This document shows positions 42,695-50,985 of a stretch of DNA of 64,000 bases, in pieces. The notes beneath the pieces were generated by a model, which was given only the letters and a program-made list of their open reading frames with translations, searched no databases and had not been told where the DNA came from. The stretch covers positions 1-64,000 of the forward strand of contig NZ_NFMA01000016.1 of NCBI RefSeq assembly GCF_002161175.1. Direction: 5' to 3'. The stretch comes from Flavonifractor sp. An100. GTDB taxonomy: Bacteria > Bacillota > Clostridia > Oscillospirales > Oscillospiraceae. Every line of letters starts with the position of its first letter. Position 1 is the stretch's first letter. A program made the position numbers and the translations under genes.

Positions 42695-43153
42695 TTACAT
42701 TGCCTTCAAGGACAGCTTCTCCCGCTGGGCGATGGGCTCCAGTTCAGCCAGGAGCTCCTTGGCCAGATCCTGATACTCACCGTCGGTGAGATGGACCACA
42801 GGCAAGGTGTCGGTGAAGGGACCGCCCCACTGCAGGCCGTCTACCTGCTTGGGGACCAAATGGACGTGGAAGTGGGAGACCTTATCGCCATAGATGGCGT
42901 AATTGATCTTCCCGGCCTTGGTGAGGTTGGCGATGGCTTCCGCCACCGCGGAGACCTCGGCAAAAAATCCGTTGCGCTGCTCGGCGGAGAGCTGGAAAAT
43001 CTCGTCCTTGTGCTCTTTCAGCGCCACAATGCAGCGGCCACGGTGCTTCTGGTCCCGGAACAGATAGACATGGGACCAGGTCATTTCCGCCATGGGGATC
43101 ATCAGATCCAGCAGCCGCTGGTCTTTGGTACAGTAGAAGCAATCCATACCCAT
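42695..43153 (-). CDS. HIT-family hydrolase
   Basis: 152 residues. Histidine triad HFHVHLVP (about 93-100) near the C-terminal part and an N-terminal DCFYCTKD resembling the zinc site of some HIT proteins. HIT enzymes cleave or transfer nucleoside phosphoramidates and dinucleotide polyphosphates. Two ATGs (43153 and 43147) are both compatible with GAGGA/GAGG sites; 43153 is given. It is the last gene of the uronate-type operon, directly after the aldolase fusion (16 nt), and may be there by read-through more than by function. Confidence 0.85.
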   Translation of the reverse strand: MGMDCFYCTKDQRLLDLMIPMAEMTWSHVYLFRDQKHRGRCIVALKEHKDEIFQLSAEQRNGFFAEVSAVAEAIANLTKAGKINYAIYGDKVSHFHVHLVPKQVDGLQWGGPFTDTLPVVHLTDGEYQDLAKELLAELEPIAQREKLSLKAM

Positions 43154-43168
43154 ACCTCGTTTCCTCAA

Positions 43169-44125
43169 TTACTTTTGCAGCAGATGGACCGCGAAGCCGC
43201 CGAACTCGTCCTTCAGATACACGGCGGTCATCCGGTCGCCCTTGAACTTGGCGGTCTCGGGATCCACCACGAAGCCCCGCTTCTCCAGCTCAGCCACAGC
43301 CACGGTAATGGAGTTGGTGCGCACGGCGATGTGGCCGTTCTTGCCCAGGTACATGGACTTCATCACCTCGATGGCGGAGGTGGAGAAGTTGGAGGAGTTG
43401 CCGGTCTTGGTCTCGAAGTCAAAGGCCTTGTTGAGCTGCTCGCACACAGCCATGGAGTCCTCGGCGTTCTGGCAGTTGATGCCGATGTGAGCCACCTCAA
43501 AGCCCATGATGGAGGCCCGAGCCTGCTTGCACAGAGCGGTGATCTTGTCGAAGTTGCCGGCAGCGATATCTGCCTTGGCGCACACCCAGCTGCCGCCCAC
43601 GGCGTGGATGAAGGGGGCGGAGATGTACTCGCCCACGTTGTTGCCGTTGACACCGCCGGTGGGGATGAACTTGATGCCGCCGAAGGGGCCGGAGAGGGCC
43701 TTCATGGCGTTCAGGCCGCCGTAGACGTTGGCGGGGAAGAACTTAATCACCTTCAGACCGTGGCTCATAGCGGCCATGATCTCAGTGGGGGTGACGCAGC
43801 CGGGGGTGACGGCAATGCGGTTCTCCACACACCAGGCCACCACTTCGTCGTTGTAGCCGGGGGCGACGATGAACTTGGCGCCGCACTCCACAGCCTTCTT
43901 GCACTGCTCCAGGGTGATCACGGTACCGGCGCCCACCAGCATGTCGGGGCAGTTCTCGGCCACGGCACGGATGGAGTCGGCGGCGGCGGCGGTGCGGAAG
44001 GTGATCTCCATCACATCCACGCCGCCAGCCAGCAGGGCGTTGGCAGTGGGGACGGCATCCTTGGCGTCATCCAGAACGACAACAGGAACCAGACCGGCGC
44101 GGGCCAAACGATCGAGGATTTCCAT
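43169..44125 (-). CDS. KDPG/KHG aldolase fused to VOC (glyoxalase-like) domain
   Basis: 318 residues. Residues 1-205 are a class I 2-keto-3-deoxy-6-phosphogluconate/4-hydroxy-2-oxoglutarate aldolase: MEITFRT (catalytic Glu region), VGAGTVI, IVAPGYN, TPGCVTPTE, VIKFFPA (Schiff-base Lys) and FIPTGGV. Residues 206-318 form a separate VOC domain (HIGINCQNAEDSMAVCEQL, then GHIAVRTNSI and FVVDPET). The aldolase ends the uronate or gluconate route by cleaving a 2-keto-3-deoxy acid to pyruvate and an aldehyde. The VOC part has no assigned role and may act on the aldehyde or an epimer. AAGGAG precedes the ATG at 44125. Confidence 0.9.
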   Translation of the reverse strand: MEILDRLARAGLVPVVVLDDAKDAVPTANALLAGGVDVMEITFRTAAAADSIRAVAENCPDMLVGAGTVITLEQCKKAVECGAKFIVAPGYNDEVVAWCVENRIAVTPGCVTPTEIMAAMSHGLKVIKFFPANVYGGLNAMKALSGPFGGIKFIPTGGVNGNNVGEYISAPFIHAVGGSWVCAKADIAAGNFDKITALCKQARASIMGFEVAHIGINCQNAEDSMAVCEQLNKAFDFETKTGNSSNFSTSAIEVMKSMYLGKNGHIAVRTNSITVAVAELEKRGFVVDPETAKFKGDRMTAVYLKDEFGGFAVHLLQK

Positions 44126-44157
44126 AGTAAAGCTCTCCTTTTTATACGCGTTTGCGC

Positions 44158-45117
44158 TTACAGTTTGTTAACCGGATAGACAGGGGCCACACCGGTCAAG
44201 GCGTTAATGATGTTCTGAGCGGACTTGGTCTTCAGCTCCTGGACGGCCTCCACGGTGCTGTAGGCGGTGTGGTCGGTGAGGACCACGTTGTCCAGCTTCC
44301 GGTAGCCGGAGTCGGCGGGAATGGGCTCCACGCAGTGGGTGTCCAGGCCGGCAGCCAGGATCTTGTGGTTCTCCAGGGCCTCAATGAGAGCCTCGTCGTT
44401 GACCAGGGGACCACGACCGGTGTTGACCAGGATGGCGGTGGGCTTCATCAGAGCCAGAGTCTCCTTATTGATCATACCGGTGGTCTGGGGGGTGACGGGC
44501 ATGTGGAGGGAGAGGAAGTCGCACTGGCTCATGACCTCATTGAGCTCAGCCTTCTCAGCGCCCAGAGCGGCACAGGCCTCAGCGGGGACATAGGGATCGT
44601 AAACCAGAACCTTGGAGAAGCCGAAGCCAGAGCACTTCTTCACCAGGGCACGGGCGATGCGGCCGAAGCCCAGCACGCCCAGAACCTTGCCGCTGAGACG
44701 GAAGCTGGTGCCGTGGATGTTCCACTCACCCTGGCGGACCTTGCGGTCCCGCAGAGCGGTCTGGCGCAGACAGCTCATCATCAGGGCCAGAGCGTGGTCA
44801 GATACGTCCTCGGCGCAGTAGTCGGGTACGTTGGTGACCTGAATGCCCTTGGCGGTGCAGGCGTCCACAGCAACGTTGTCAAAGCCCACGCCGTAGCGGT
44901 TGATGATCTTGCAGTTGTTCAGAGCCTGAACAGCCCTCTCGGTCATGGGGGCCATGTCCAGCAGAATGCCGTCGGCATCGGCGCACTCGCGGATGATATC
45001 CTCGTCGGTGACGCACTGGCAGACCTTCAGCTCGGCGTCGATGGAAGCCAACATATCCCGCTCGATGTCATAGCTCTCGTGGCGACCGTCGGTCACATAA
45101 ACTTTATATTTTGCCAT
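44158..45117 (-). CDS. D-2-hydroxyacid dehydrogenase family protein
   Basis: 319 residues. NAD(H)-binding GxGxxG (LGVLGFGRIARALV, about 144-158), catalytic Arg in NTGRGPLVND, Glu in LDTHCVEPIP and His in VLTDHTAYST give the full catalytic triad of the phosphoglycerate/2-hydroxyacid dehydrogenase family. The substrate is not clear: in this operon it could reduce a 2-keto acid intermediate or an aldolase product. AGGAG precedes the ATG at 45117. It lies between kduD and the aldolase fusion. Confidence 0.88.
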   Translation of the reverse strand: MAKYKVYVTDGRHESYDIERDMLASIDAELKVCQCVTDEDIIRECADADGILLDMAPMTERAVQALNNCKIINRYGVGFDNVAVDACTAKGIQVTNVPDYCAEDVSDHALALMMSCLRQTALRDRKVRQGEWNIHGTSFRLSGKVLGVLGFGRIARALVKKCSGFGFSKVLVYDPYVPAEACAALGAEKAELNEVMSQCDFLSLHMPVTPQTTGMINKETLALMKPTAILVNTGRGPLVNDEALIEALENHKILAAGLDTHCVEPIPADSGYRKLDNVVLTDHTAYSTVEAVQELKTKSAQNIINALTGVAPVYPVNKL

Positions 45118-45146
45118 AATGGGTTCATCTCCTAAAGAATACGATA

Positions 45147-45914
45147 TTACTTTACCAGGTAGCCGCCGTCCACGGGGATCACAGCGCCGTTGAGGTAGTC
45201 GGAAGCGGCGGAGGCCAGGAAGATGGCGGTACCCTTCATGTCGGCGCCGGTGCCCCAGCGGCCGGCAGGAATGCGGTCGGTGATGGTCTTGAAACGGGGG
45301 TTCTCAGGATCGGTGAGGGCGGTGTTCATGTCGGTGTCCATGTAGCCGGGGGCGATGGCATTGATGTTGATGCCCTTGCTGGCCAGCTCGTTGCACATGG
45401 CCTTGGTGAACTGAGCTACGCCGCCCTTAGAAGCGGCATAGGCGGGGACGGTCTGGCCGCCGAAGAAGCTGAGCATGGAAGCAATGTTGATGATCTTGCC
45501 ATAGGGAACGTCCTTCTTCAAGAACTCCCGGGCGGCCATCTGGCTCAGATCGAAGGGGGCGGTGAGGTTGACCTCGATGACGTCGTTCCAGTCCTCCATG
45601 GGGAAGTTGGGGCTCTCATAGCGGCGCTGAATGCCAGCGGCGTTGATGATGATGTCCAGTCCACCCAGCATCTCCACAGCCTTCTCAAAGGCGGCCTTGC
45701 GCTGGTCGGCCTTGGCCAGGTCCACCTTCAGACCCTTGCAGTCCAGACCCTTGTCGCAGAAGGACTTGGCCACATCGTGTACCTTGTCGCTGGTGCCGAA
45801 GATGACCACGGTGGCACCGGCCTCCATCAGGCCCTCGGCCATGCTCTTACCCAGACCGCGGGTGCCGCCAGTTACGATAGCCTTTTTACCGGTCAAATCA
45901 AATAAGTTCGTCAT
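45147..45914 (-). CDS. kduD: KduD-type SDR (2-dehydro-3-deoxy-D-gluconate 5-dehydrogenase)
   Basis: 255 residues of the classical short-chain dehydrogenase type: cofactor motif TGGTRGLGKSMAEGL (about 14-28), NAAG, catalytic Ser (NIASML), and YAASKGG (Tyr and Lys), and a KduD-like C-terminus ending PVDGGYLVK. It would interconvert 2,5-diketo-3-deoxygluconate and 2-keto-3-deoxygluconate, the last step before KDG kinase and aldolase. AAAGGA precedes the ATG at 45914; an in-frame TTG 18 nt upstream overlaps it. Gluconate 5-dehydrogenase is the main alternative. Confidence 0.85.
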   Translation of the reverse strand: MTNLFDLTGKKAIVTGGTRGLGKSMAEGLMEAGATVVIFGTSDKVHDVAKSFCDKGLDCKGLKVDLAKADQRKAAFEKAVEMLGGLDIIINAAGIQRRYESPNFPMEDWNDVIEVNLTAPFDLSQMAAREFLKKDVPYGKIINIASMLSFFGGQTVPAYAASKGGVAQFTKAMCNELASKGININAIAPGYMDTDMNTALTDPENPRFKTITDRIPAGRWGTGADMKGTAIFLASAASDYLNGAVIPVDGGYLVK

Positions 45915-45942
45915 AATGATCGTTCCTTTCAAACCAGTGGTC

Positions 45943-45963
45943 TGCCCTTATAGAGGGCAGAGT
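45943..45963. repeat. Hairpin between kduI-like gene and kduD
   Basis: TCTGCCCT-TATAG-AGGGCAGA perfect 8-bp stem without a U-tract; it could be an mRNA processing or stability element. Confidence 0.5.
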
Positions 45964-46013
45964 AGAATAATGGATTGAGATCCGCCTTGTCTGGACGGGC
46001 GGAGGAAGAGGAA

Positions 46014-46041
46014 GGGGGGATCTCGTGGGAGATCCGCCCCC
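46014..46041. repeat. Second hairpin in same intergenic gap
   Basis: GGATCTC-GTGG-GAGATCC extended by G/C runs; no U-tract on the minus strand. The 146-bp gap is unusually long for this operon. Confidence 0.5.
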
Positions 46042-46060
46042 TTGTGAACGGTAGTATAAA

Positions 46061-46873
46061 TTAGCGCTCGGAGTTAAAGTTTTCCAGAGCGGGGTCCAGA
46101 ACAGCCAGGTTGTAGCTGCGGCTGGAGTGGCGCAGAGCGGCCAGAGCCCAGAAATAGGCGTTGCGGGTGCCGGGGCTGGCCACGGTGGGGTGATAGCCGC
46201 AGGGAGCCTGAACGAAGGTGCCGCTGTGGACAGTATGGGTGACGATGTCCTCCACGTCCCCGGACTTCAGATAGCTGATGTGGAAGCCGAAGTGGGGCAG
46301 GGGCATGTCCATGTAGCAGTAGACCTCCTCCAGGTCCTTCTCGTGCTGATGGGGGGGCCAGCTGGTCCAGGAGCCCTCGCCGCCCCAGGTGACGCCGCAG
46401 ATCAGACGGGAGGCCTCGTCCTTGTCGGACAGGGTCATCATGACCTCGCGCTGGCCGATGCCGCTGCCGTGGATCTGGTGGATGTCGCCCAAAGGCTGAG
46501 AGAGGTCAAAGCTGCGGAAGAAGGCCTTGCCGAATCCCTCGTACTTGGCGCCGGCGATGTAGAGCACGCTGTCCTCCAGGGCGGTAATGGTAACAGAGTC
46601 GTTGCCGGGGATGTAGAAGGCGTCGTACTGCTTCATCGTCTCATTGAGCACGGCGTGGCCGGAGAGCTGGACAGAGCCGGAGATCAGCACGGGGTGCATC
46701 TCCAGTTCGCCGGACTCCAGGGTGTGGCTCTGCCCTTTGAGCAGATTCAGACGGTAGACATGGGCCTCTTTGCACTCGCAGGTCTCGGGCGTGATGACGG
46801 CGTGGAAGCCAGGCTCCTCAGGGGACTGGATGCTCCACTTTTCCATGCGGGCTTTGTTATCCAAGTTACGCAT
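46061..46873 (-). CDS. KduI/IolB-family isomerase
   Basis: 270 residues of the double-cupin KduI/IolB family. Metal-ligand motifs are in WPPHQHEKDLEEVYCY (two His and a Glu, about 170-185) and the later QAPCGYHPTVASPG (His). IolB isomerises 5-deoxyglucuronate in inositol degradation and KduI isomerises 5-keto-4-deoxyuronate. The sequence looks closer to IolB, but the neighbouring KduD and aldolase favour a uronate-pathway role. The start is the ATG at 46873, 10 nt after AAGGAGG. It follows the TRAP permease genes in the operon. Confidence 0.82.
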   Translation of the reverse strand: MRNLDNKARMEKWSIQSPEEPGFHAVITPETCECKEAHVYRLNLLKGQSHTLESGELEMHPVLISGSVQLSGHAVLNETMKQYDAFYIPGNDSVTITALEDSVLYIAGAKYEGFGKAFFRSFDLSQPLGDIHQIHGSGIGQREVMMTLSDKDEASRLICGVTWGGEGSWTSWPPHQHEKDLEEVYCYMDMPLPHFGFHISYLKSGDVEDIVTHTVHSGTFVQAPCGYHPTVASPGTRNAYFWALAALRHSSRSYNLAVLDPALENFNSER

Positions 46874-46916
46874 TATGTATATGCCTCCTTAAAACAATGG
46901 AAGAAAGGGTGGGACG

Positions 46917-48191
46917 TTACTTAACAAGGAACAGGCTGAGCTGGGGGAAGAGAACCACGGCGAAGAAGACGGCCACATAGCCGATGAAGAAGGGGACCTG
47001 TCCCTTCACGATCTCGCCCATGCTCAGCTTGGAGACGGTAGAGGCGGAGAAGATGTTGACGGCCACAGGGGGAGTCATAGTGCCCACCACGTTGGCGATA
47101 CATACGATCATACCGAAGTGGATCACATCCACGCCCAGGGACTGGGCGATGGGCCACAGCACGGGGACCAGCAGCACGCAGGTGGCAATGCCTTCCAGGA
47201 AGGTGCCGAAGATCAGCAGGATGATGGCCACCACCAGGCAGAACATGGTAGCGCTCAGATGCATGTTCAAAACCAGGTCCACCAGCTGCTTGGAGATGCC
47301 GGCGTAGGTGAACAGCCAGGCGAAGGCGGTGGAGGTGGCGATGATGAAGAGAACCATGGAGGCGCCCTTAGCGGAGTCAATAAAGATCTGATACAGGTCA
47401 GAAATCTTGATTTCTCTGTAAATAAAGATGCCGGCGATCAGGGACCACACCACGGCGATGGCGGAGGACTCGGTGGGGGTGAGCAGGCCGGAGTAGATAC
47501 CGCCCAGGATAATGATGGGCAGCATCAGAGCGGGGATGGCGCCCAGGAAGCTGCGGAAGAACTCACCCAGAGGAGGACGCTTGGTACCGGCGGGCCACTT
47601 CTCCTTATTGGCGAAGAACAGAACCTCGATGATCAAAACAACCATAATGGTCAGGCCGATGGCCATGCCGGAGGTAAACATATCGCCCACAGAGGCGCTG
47701 GTAATGGTACAGTAAACCACCATGACGATGCTGGGGGGGATGATGGGGCCCAGGCCGCCGGAGACAACCAGCAGGCCGGCAGTGCGGTCCTTGGGGTAGC
47801 CCATGCGGACCATGTCGGGATAGAGCATACCGCCGATGGCCACCACGGTGGCGGGGGCGGAGCCGGACAGGGCGGCGAAGAAGCCGCAGGCCACAACCAG
47901 GGCCACGGCCATGCCGCCGCGGACGTTGCCGATGAGGGATTGAGCGAAGTCGCAGATCCGACGGGAGATACCGCCCTTACACATCAGGTTGCCGGCCAAA
48001 ACGAAGAAGGCGATGGCCATGATGGAGGTGGAGTCCAGGCCGCCGAAGATACGCTGGGCAATGATGTTAACGCCTACGCCCACGTCGCCGAACAAAATAG
48101 TGACCATGGTAGCCACGCCCAGGGACAGGGCGATGGGAACGCTAAGGGCCAAGAGCAGTGCAAAACTGCCGAAAAGAATAATACCGGTCAT
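46917..48191 (-). CDS. dctM: TRAP transporter large permease DctM
   Basis: 424 residues with about 12 transmembrane helices and typical DctM segments: GVGVNIIAQRIFGGLDSTSI, FFAALSGSAPATVVAIGGMLYP, GGLGPIIPPSIVMVVY and the C-terminal TPPVAVNIFSAS. It forms the Na+-driven channel half of a tripartite ATP-independent transporter. It starts at an ATG overlapping the dctQ stop (ATGA), with GGGAGG upstream. Confidence 0.95.
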   Translation of the reverse strand: MTGIILFGSFALLLALSVPIALSLGVATMVTILFGDVGVGVNIIAQRIFGGLDSTSIMAIAFFVLAGNLMCKGGISRRICDFAQSLIGNVRGGMAVALVVACGFFAALSGSAPATVVAIGGMLYPDMVRMGYPKDRTAGLLVVSGGLGPIIPPSIVMVVYCTITSASVGDMFTSGMAIGLTIMVVLIIEVLFFANKEKWPAGTKRPPLGEFFRSFLGAIPALMLPIIILGGIYSGLLTPTESSAIAVVWSLIAGIFIYREIKISDLYQIFIDSAKGASMVLFIIATSTAFAWLFTYAGISKQLVDLVLNMHLSATMFCLVVAIILLIFGTFLEGIATCVLLVPVLWPIAQSLGVDVIHFGMIVCIANVVGTMTPPVAVNIFSASTVSKLSMGEIVKGQVPFFIGYVAVFFAVVLFPQLSLFLVK

Positions 48192-48691
48192 GCCTGCTCA
48201 CCTCCCTGAGAGTCGTCTTTCTTTTCCGGAACAAAAATACGAATGAGGTAGTAAATCTGGATAACGGTGATCAGAGCGAAGGCGATGGGCATGGCGGCAT
48301 AGGGGACAGCCATGGGCATCCGCAGGCCGGGGGAGAGCTGACCGATCTGAATCTGCTTGAGCACCATGGCCCAAGACTCGCTCAGCAGGAAGGCGGAGAA
48401 GCCAATCACAATCACCTTAGCAATGACCTGAACGGCCTTACGGGCAGTGCCGTGCAGCTTATCTACCACGGCGGTAACGGAGACCTGGGTGCCGTCGCGC
48501 AGGCCCATCTCGGTGCCCAGCATGACCATATAGATCATGGCGTATTTGGCGGCCTCTTCAAAGCCGGTGACGGGGATTTTAAAGATGTTGCGGTTTACGA
48601 CCTGGATAAAGCAGGCAATGACCATGATCGCGAAGGTGATGATAATGGTCCAGTTTTCGATCTGCTGCAGACCTTTAAATATTTTTTTCAT
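48188..48691 (-). CDS. dctQ: TRAP transporter small permease DctQ
   Basis: 167 residues, four transmembrane helices; typical DctQ N-terminus (WTIIITFAIMVIACFIQVVN, R/K-rich loop and GFEEAAKYAMIYMVMLGTEM). It bridges the binding protein and DctM. AAAGGC precedes the ATG at 48691. Overlap with dctM suggests coupling; separated from dctP by a hairpin. Confidence 0.92.
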   Translation of the reverse strand: MKKIFKGLQQIENWTIIITFAIMVIACFIQVVNRNIFKIPVTGFEEAAKYAMIYMVMLGTEMGLRDGTQVSVTAVVDKLHGTARKAVQVIAKVIVIGFSAFLLSESWAMVLKQIQIGQLSPGLRMPMAVPYAAMPIAFALITVIQIYYLIRIFVPEKKDDSQGGEQA

Positions 48692-48706
48692 ATAACCAGC
48701 CTTTCT

Positions 48707-48747
48707 GGAAAAACGGGAGCCATCGAATGGTGTGTTCGATGGCTCCC
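48707..48747 (-). terminator. Internal terminator-like hairpin between dctP and dctQ
   Basis: GGGAGCCATCGAA/TTCGATGGCTCCC perfect 13-bp stem followed on the minus strand by GTTTTTCC. It should limit read-through and so lower permease relative to binding protein, and protect dctP mRNA 3' ends. Confidence 0.8.
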
Positions 48748-48782
48748 GCCTGTCTCATTATAACGGTGGGACTACAGGCGAG

Positions 48783-49835
48783 TTAGGCGACGCTCTGAAT
48801 CGCTTCGTCCACAGCGGCCTGCCACTCAGGATCGAAGGTGAAGCCCTTCTCGGCAGCCTTCGCCTGGTAAGCGGCCTTCAGTTCGGCAGTATCAATCTCA
48901 TGGAAGGTGACGCCCAGCTCTTCCAGCTCAGCGGCGGCACGCTCATTCTCGCTGACCAGCAGATCGCGCTCGTACTCGACGCCGCGCTGAACAGCCTCCA
49001 TGAAGGGCTGCTGCAGATCCTCAGGGATCTTGTTCCAGGCATCGTCGGACATGCACAGCAGGATGTACACGAAGGCGTGCTGGGTGTTGGTGATGTGCTT
49101 GGTGATCTCATAGAAGCCATTGTTCAGGCAGTTGACGGTGGCGTTCTCAGCGGCATCAATGGTGCCCTGCTGCAGAGCGGTGAACACATCGTTGGCGCTC
49201 ATAGCCACGGGCATAGCGCCGAAGGCCTCAAAGGCGGCCTGGTGATACTGGTTCTCCATGGTGCGGATGGTCACGCCCTGGAAATCGCTGATGGACTCGA
49301 TGGGCTTGGTGGAGAAGGTGTTACGGAAGCCGGACTCCATGTAGCCGATGACGTGCAGGCCCAGAGCCTCAGCCTTGGCCTCGATCAGGTCGCCCACAGG
49401 GCCGTCCACGGCGGCGTGAGCCTGATCGGCGTTGTCCCACAGATAGGCCTGGTCCAGAATGGCCATCTCGGGGATGAAGTTGGTCATAACAGAGTTTGCA
49501 GCGGTGGCGATGTCCAGGTTGTTGCCCATGGCCAGCTCCACGGTGTCGCGCTCGCCGCCCAGAGAGCCGCCGGCGACTACTTCGATCTGGATGCGGCCGT
49601 CAGTAGCGGCAGCCACTTCCTCAGCGATCTTCAGACCGCCCTGAGCGTAGGGGGAGGACTCGGGGTCCACGAAGGACATCTTGAAGGTGATGGTCTCACC
49701 GGAGGCGCTGCTTCCGCCAGCGGAGGAGCCACCAGAGGCGGCGCTGCCAGCCGAGGAAGAGCTGCCGGAGCTGCCGCAGGCGGCCAGAGAGAGAGACATG
49801 GCCAGAGCCAGTGCAAGAGCAAGTACTTTTTTCAT
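48783..49835 (-). CDS. dctP: TRAP transporter substrate-binding lipoprotein DctP
   Basis: 350 residues. Lipoprotein signal (MKKVLALALALAMSLSLAAC, Cys 20) and a Ser/Gly linker, then the DctP fold: MSFVDPESSPYAQGGLKIAEE-type start (position about 50), GGSLGGERDTVELAMG, and the ligand carboxylate-binding Arg in MESGFRNTFSTKPI (about 165). The fold and neighbours suggest a uronate or related sugar acid as ligand; sequence alone does not decide. It is first in the operon, after the promoter at 49907. Confidence 0.93.
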   Translation of the reverse strand: MKKVLALALALAMSLSLAACGSSGSSSSAGSAASGGSSAGGSSASGETITFKMSFVDPESSPYAQGGLKIAEEVAAATDGRIQIEVVAGGSLGGERDTVELAMGNNLDIATAANSVMTNFIPEMAILDQAYLWDNADQAHAAVDGPVGDLIEAKAEALGLHVIGYMESGFRNTFSTKPIESISDFQGVTIRTMENQYHQAAFEAFGAMPVAMSANDVFTALQQGTIDAAENATVNCLNNGFYEITKHITNTQHAFVYILLCMSDDAWNKIPEDLQQPFMEAVQRGVEYERDLLVSENERAAAELEELGVTFHEIDTAELKAAYQAKAAEKGFTFDPEWQAAVDEAIQSVA

Positions 49836-49863
49836 ATTCCTTTTTCTCCTTACCTTAAAATTC

Positions 49864-49893
49864 GTCAGATAAATTTAAACGGATTTGTCTGAC
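49864..49893. promoter_or_regulatory. Dyad operator candidate in TRAP operon 5' UTR
   Basis: GTCAGATAAAT and ATTTGTCTGAC are inverted with an 8-bp gap, just downstream of the predicted transcription start. A second near-copy of its half site (ATTCGTCTGATAAATTT) occurs at 50013. CTTAT-CTGTAC-ATAAG (49894-49909) overlaps the -10. Confidence 0.55.
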
Positions 49894-49906
49894 TTATCTG
49901 TACATA

Positions 49907-49935
49907 AGAATACAATCTAATAGGCAAACTGTCAA
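49907..49935 (-). promoter_or_regulatory. Promoter of TRAP/uronate operon
   Basis: Minus strand TTGACA (49930-49935), 17-bp spacer, TATTCT (49907-49912), about 70 bp before dctP. Confidence 0.8.
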
Positions 49936-50046
49936 TAGTAAGGTGGTTTAAAATCCAAAAACCAGCGATATAGCCATAAAAAGGAAGTACCTTTTGTGCA
50001 AGATACAAATTATTCGTCTGATAAATTTGTTAATTCTTTGACGAGA

Positions 50047-50081
50047 CAAAAAAGTCCCCCGCAGCTTGCCGCTGCGGGGGA
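50047..50081 (-). terminator. Terminator of gntR-type gene
   Basis: TCCCCCGCAGC/GCTGCGGGGGA perfect stem followed on the minus strand by ACTTTTTTG. Confidence 0.9.
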
Positions 50082-50103
50082 TCAAAATACATACAGCAAT
50101 GGA

Positions 50104-50841
50104 CTAGGGAGTGGGGCCAGAGGAGGCGTTCTTTTTCTTTTCCTCCGCTTCCGCTTTGCGGGCAAAGAAATCCCGGCTGGTATTCAGGTGAGCGGCCATA
50201 CAGAAGCGCGCGCCAATGGCGTCCCGGCGTAAAATGGCGGCCAGAATTTTTTGATGTTCCTCAAAGGTGGCCTGGCGGTAGACGTCTTCCGTCTGCTCAA
50301 TGGAGAGCTCGATGGAGGAGGTGATCACGGGAATGATGTTTTCCAGCACATGGTTGCCGCTGCATTCCGCAATGCACCGGTGAAAATCAATATCAGCCTG
50401 GCGGTAATCCTCGCCTTTCACAATGCACTCCTCCACCAAGGCACAGGCCTGTTTGAGTTTGGTCAGCTGGGCATCGGTGGCCCGATTTACCGCCGCGGCA
50501 GCCAGTTCTGGTTCCAGCATCAGGCGCACGTCGCTCAGCTCCAGGGCCGCTTTGGTGCGATCGGCAAAGAAGGTGACGCCTAACGGGTCCTCTGGTACGC
50601 CCTTCTCCTGGGAGACAAAAATACCAGAGCCCTGCCGGACTGACAAAATGTTGCGGGTCACCAGCCGACGTACCGCCTCACGAACCGTACTGCGGCCAAC
50701 GCCCAGCAGCTGAGTCAGCTCTGCCTCTGTGGGCAGCTTGACGCCCGGCTGAAGATCTTTTTCCAGAATCAGGTCAATAATTTGATCGGCCGTGGTATCG
50801 ACTAAGGTCTTTTGGGAGGAATTTCTGCGACGGGCTGCCAT
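50104..50841 (-). CDS. GntR-family (FadR/UxuR-like) transcriptional regulator
   Basis: 245 residues. Winged helix-turn-helix at the N-terminus (about 18-80, KLPTEAELTQLLGVGRSTVR, then VRQGSGIFV) and an all-helical FCD ligand domain (about 95-230) with the metal-binding Asp/His pattern (DIDFHRCIAECSGNHVL, HQKILAAILRRD, AHLN). Regulators of this type sense sugar acids such as hexuronate intermediates. It lies between the TRAP operon and the dehydratase gene, all on the minus strand, and dyads at the promoters make it the likely local repressor. GGAGAGA precedes the ATG at 50841. Confidence 0.9.
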   Translation of the reverse strand: MAARRRNSSQKTLVDTTADQIIDLILEKDLQPGVKLPTEAELTQLLGVGRSTVREAVRRLVTRNILSVRQGSGIFVSQEKGVPEDPLGVTFFADRTKAALELSDVRLMLEPELAAAAVNRATDAQLTKLKQACALVEECIVKGEDYRQADIDFHRCIAECSGNHVLENIIPVITSSIELSIEQTEDVYRQATFEEHQKILAAILRRDAIGARFCMAAHLNTSRDFFARKAEAEEKKKNASSGPTP

Positions 50842-50890
50842 AACAACTCTCTCCAATCCAAGTCCATCCCCAGGTATGGACAGTTGTTGT

Positions 50891-50913
50891 AATACATGTG
50901 AACGCTATGTATT
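50891..50913. promoter_or_regulatory. Dyad at gntR promoter
   Basis: AATACAT-N9-ATGTATT overlaps the -10 and start site of the gntR gene; its left arm includes TTGTAATACA, matching the GT-N3-AC pattern of FadR-type operators. Suggests autoregulation. Confidence 0.5.
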
Positions 50914-50939
50914 ATACGAAACTTTGACTTGACTGTCAA
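50911..50939 (-). promoter_or_regulatory. Consensus promoter of gntR-type gene
   Basis: Minus strand TTGACA (50934-50939), 17-bp spacer, TATAAT (50911-50916). Confidence 0.85.
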
Positions 50940-50985
50940 ATTTCCGTTTTCTACAGGGTAATATGGATGGAGATAGCCAAACAGG

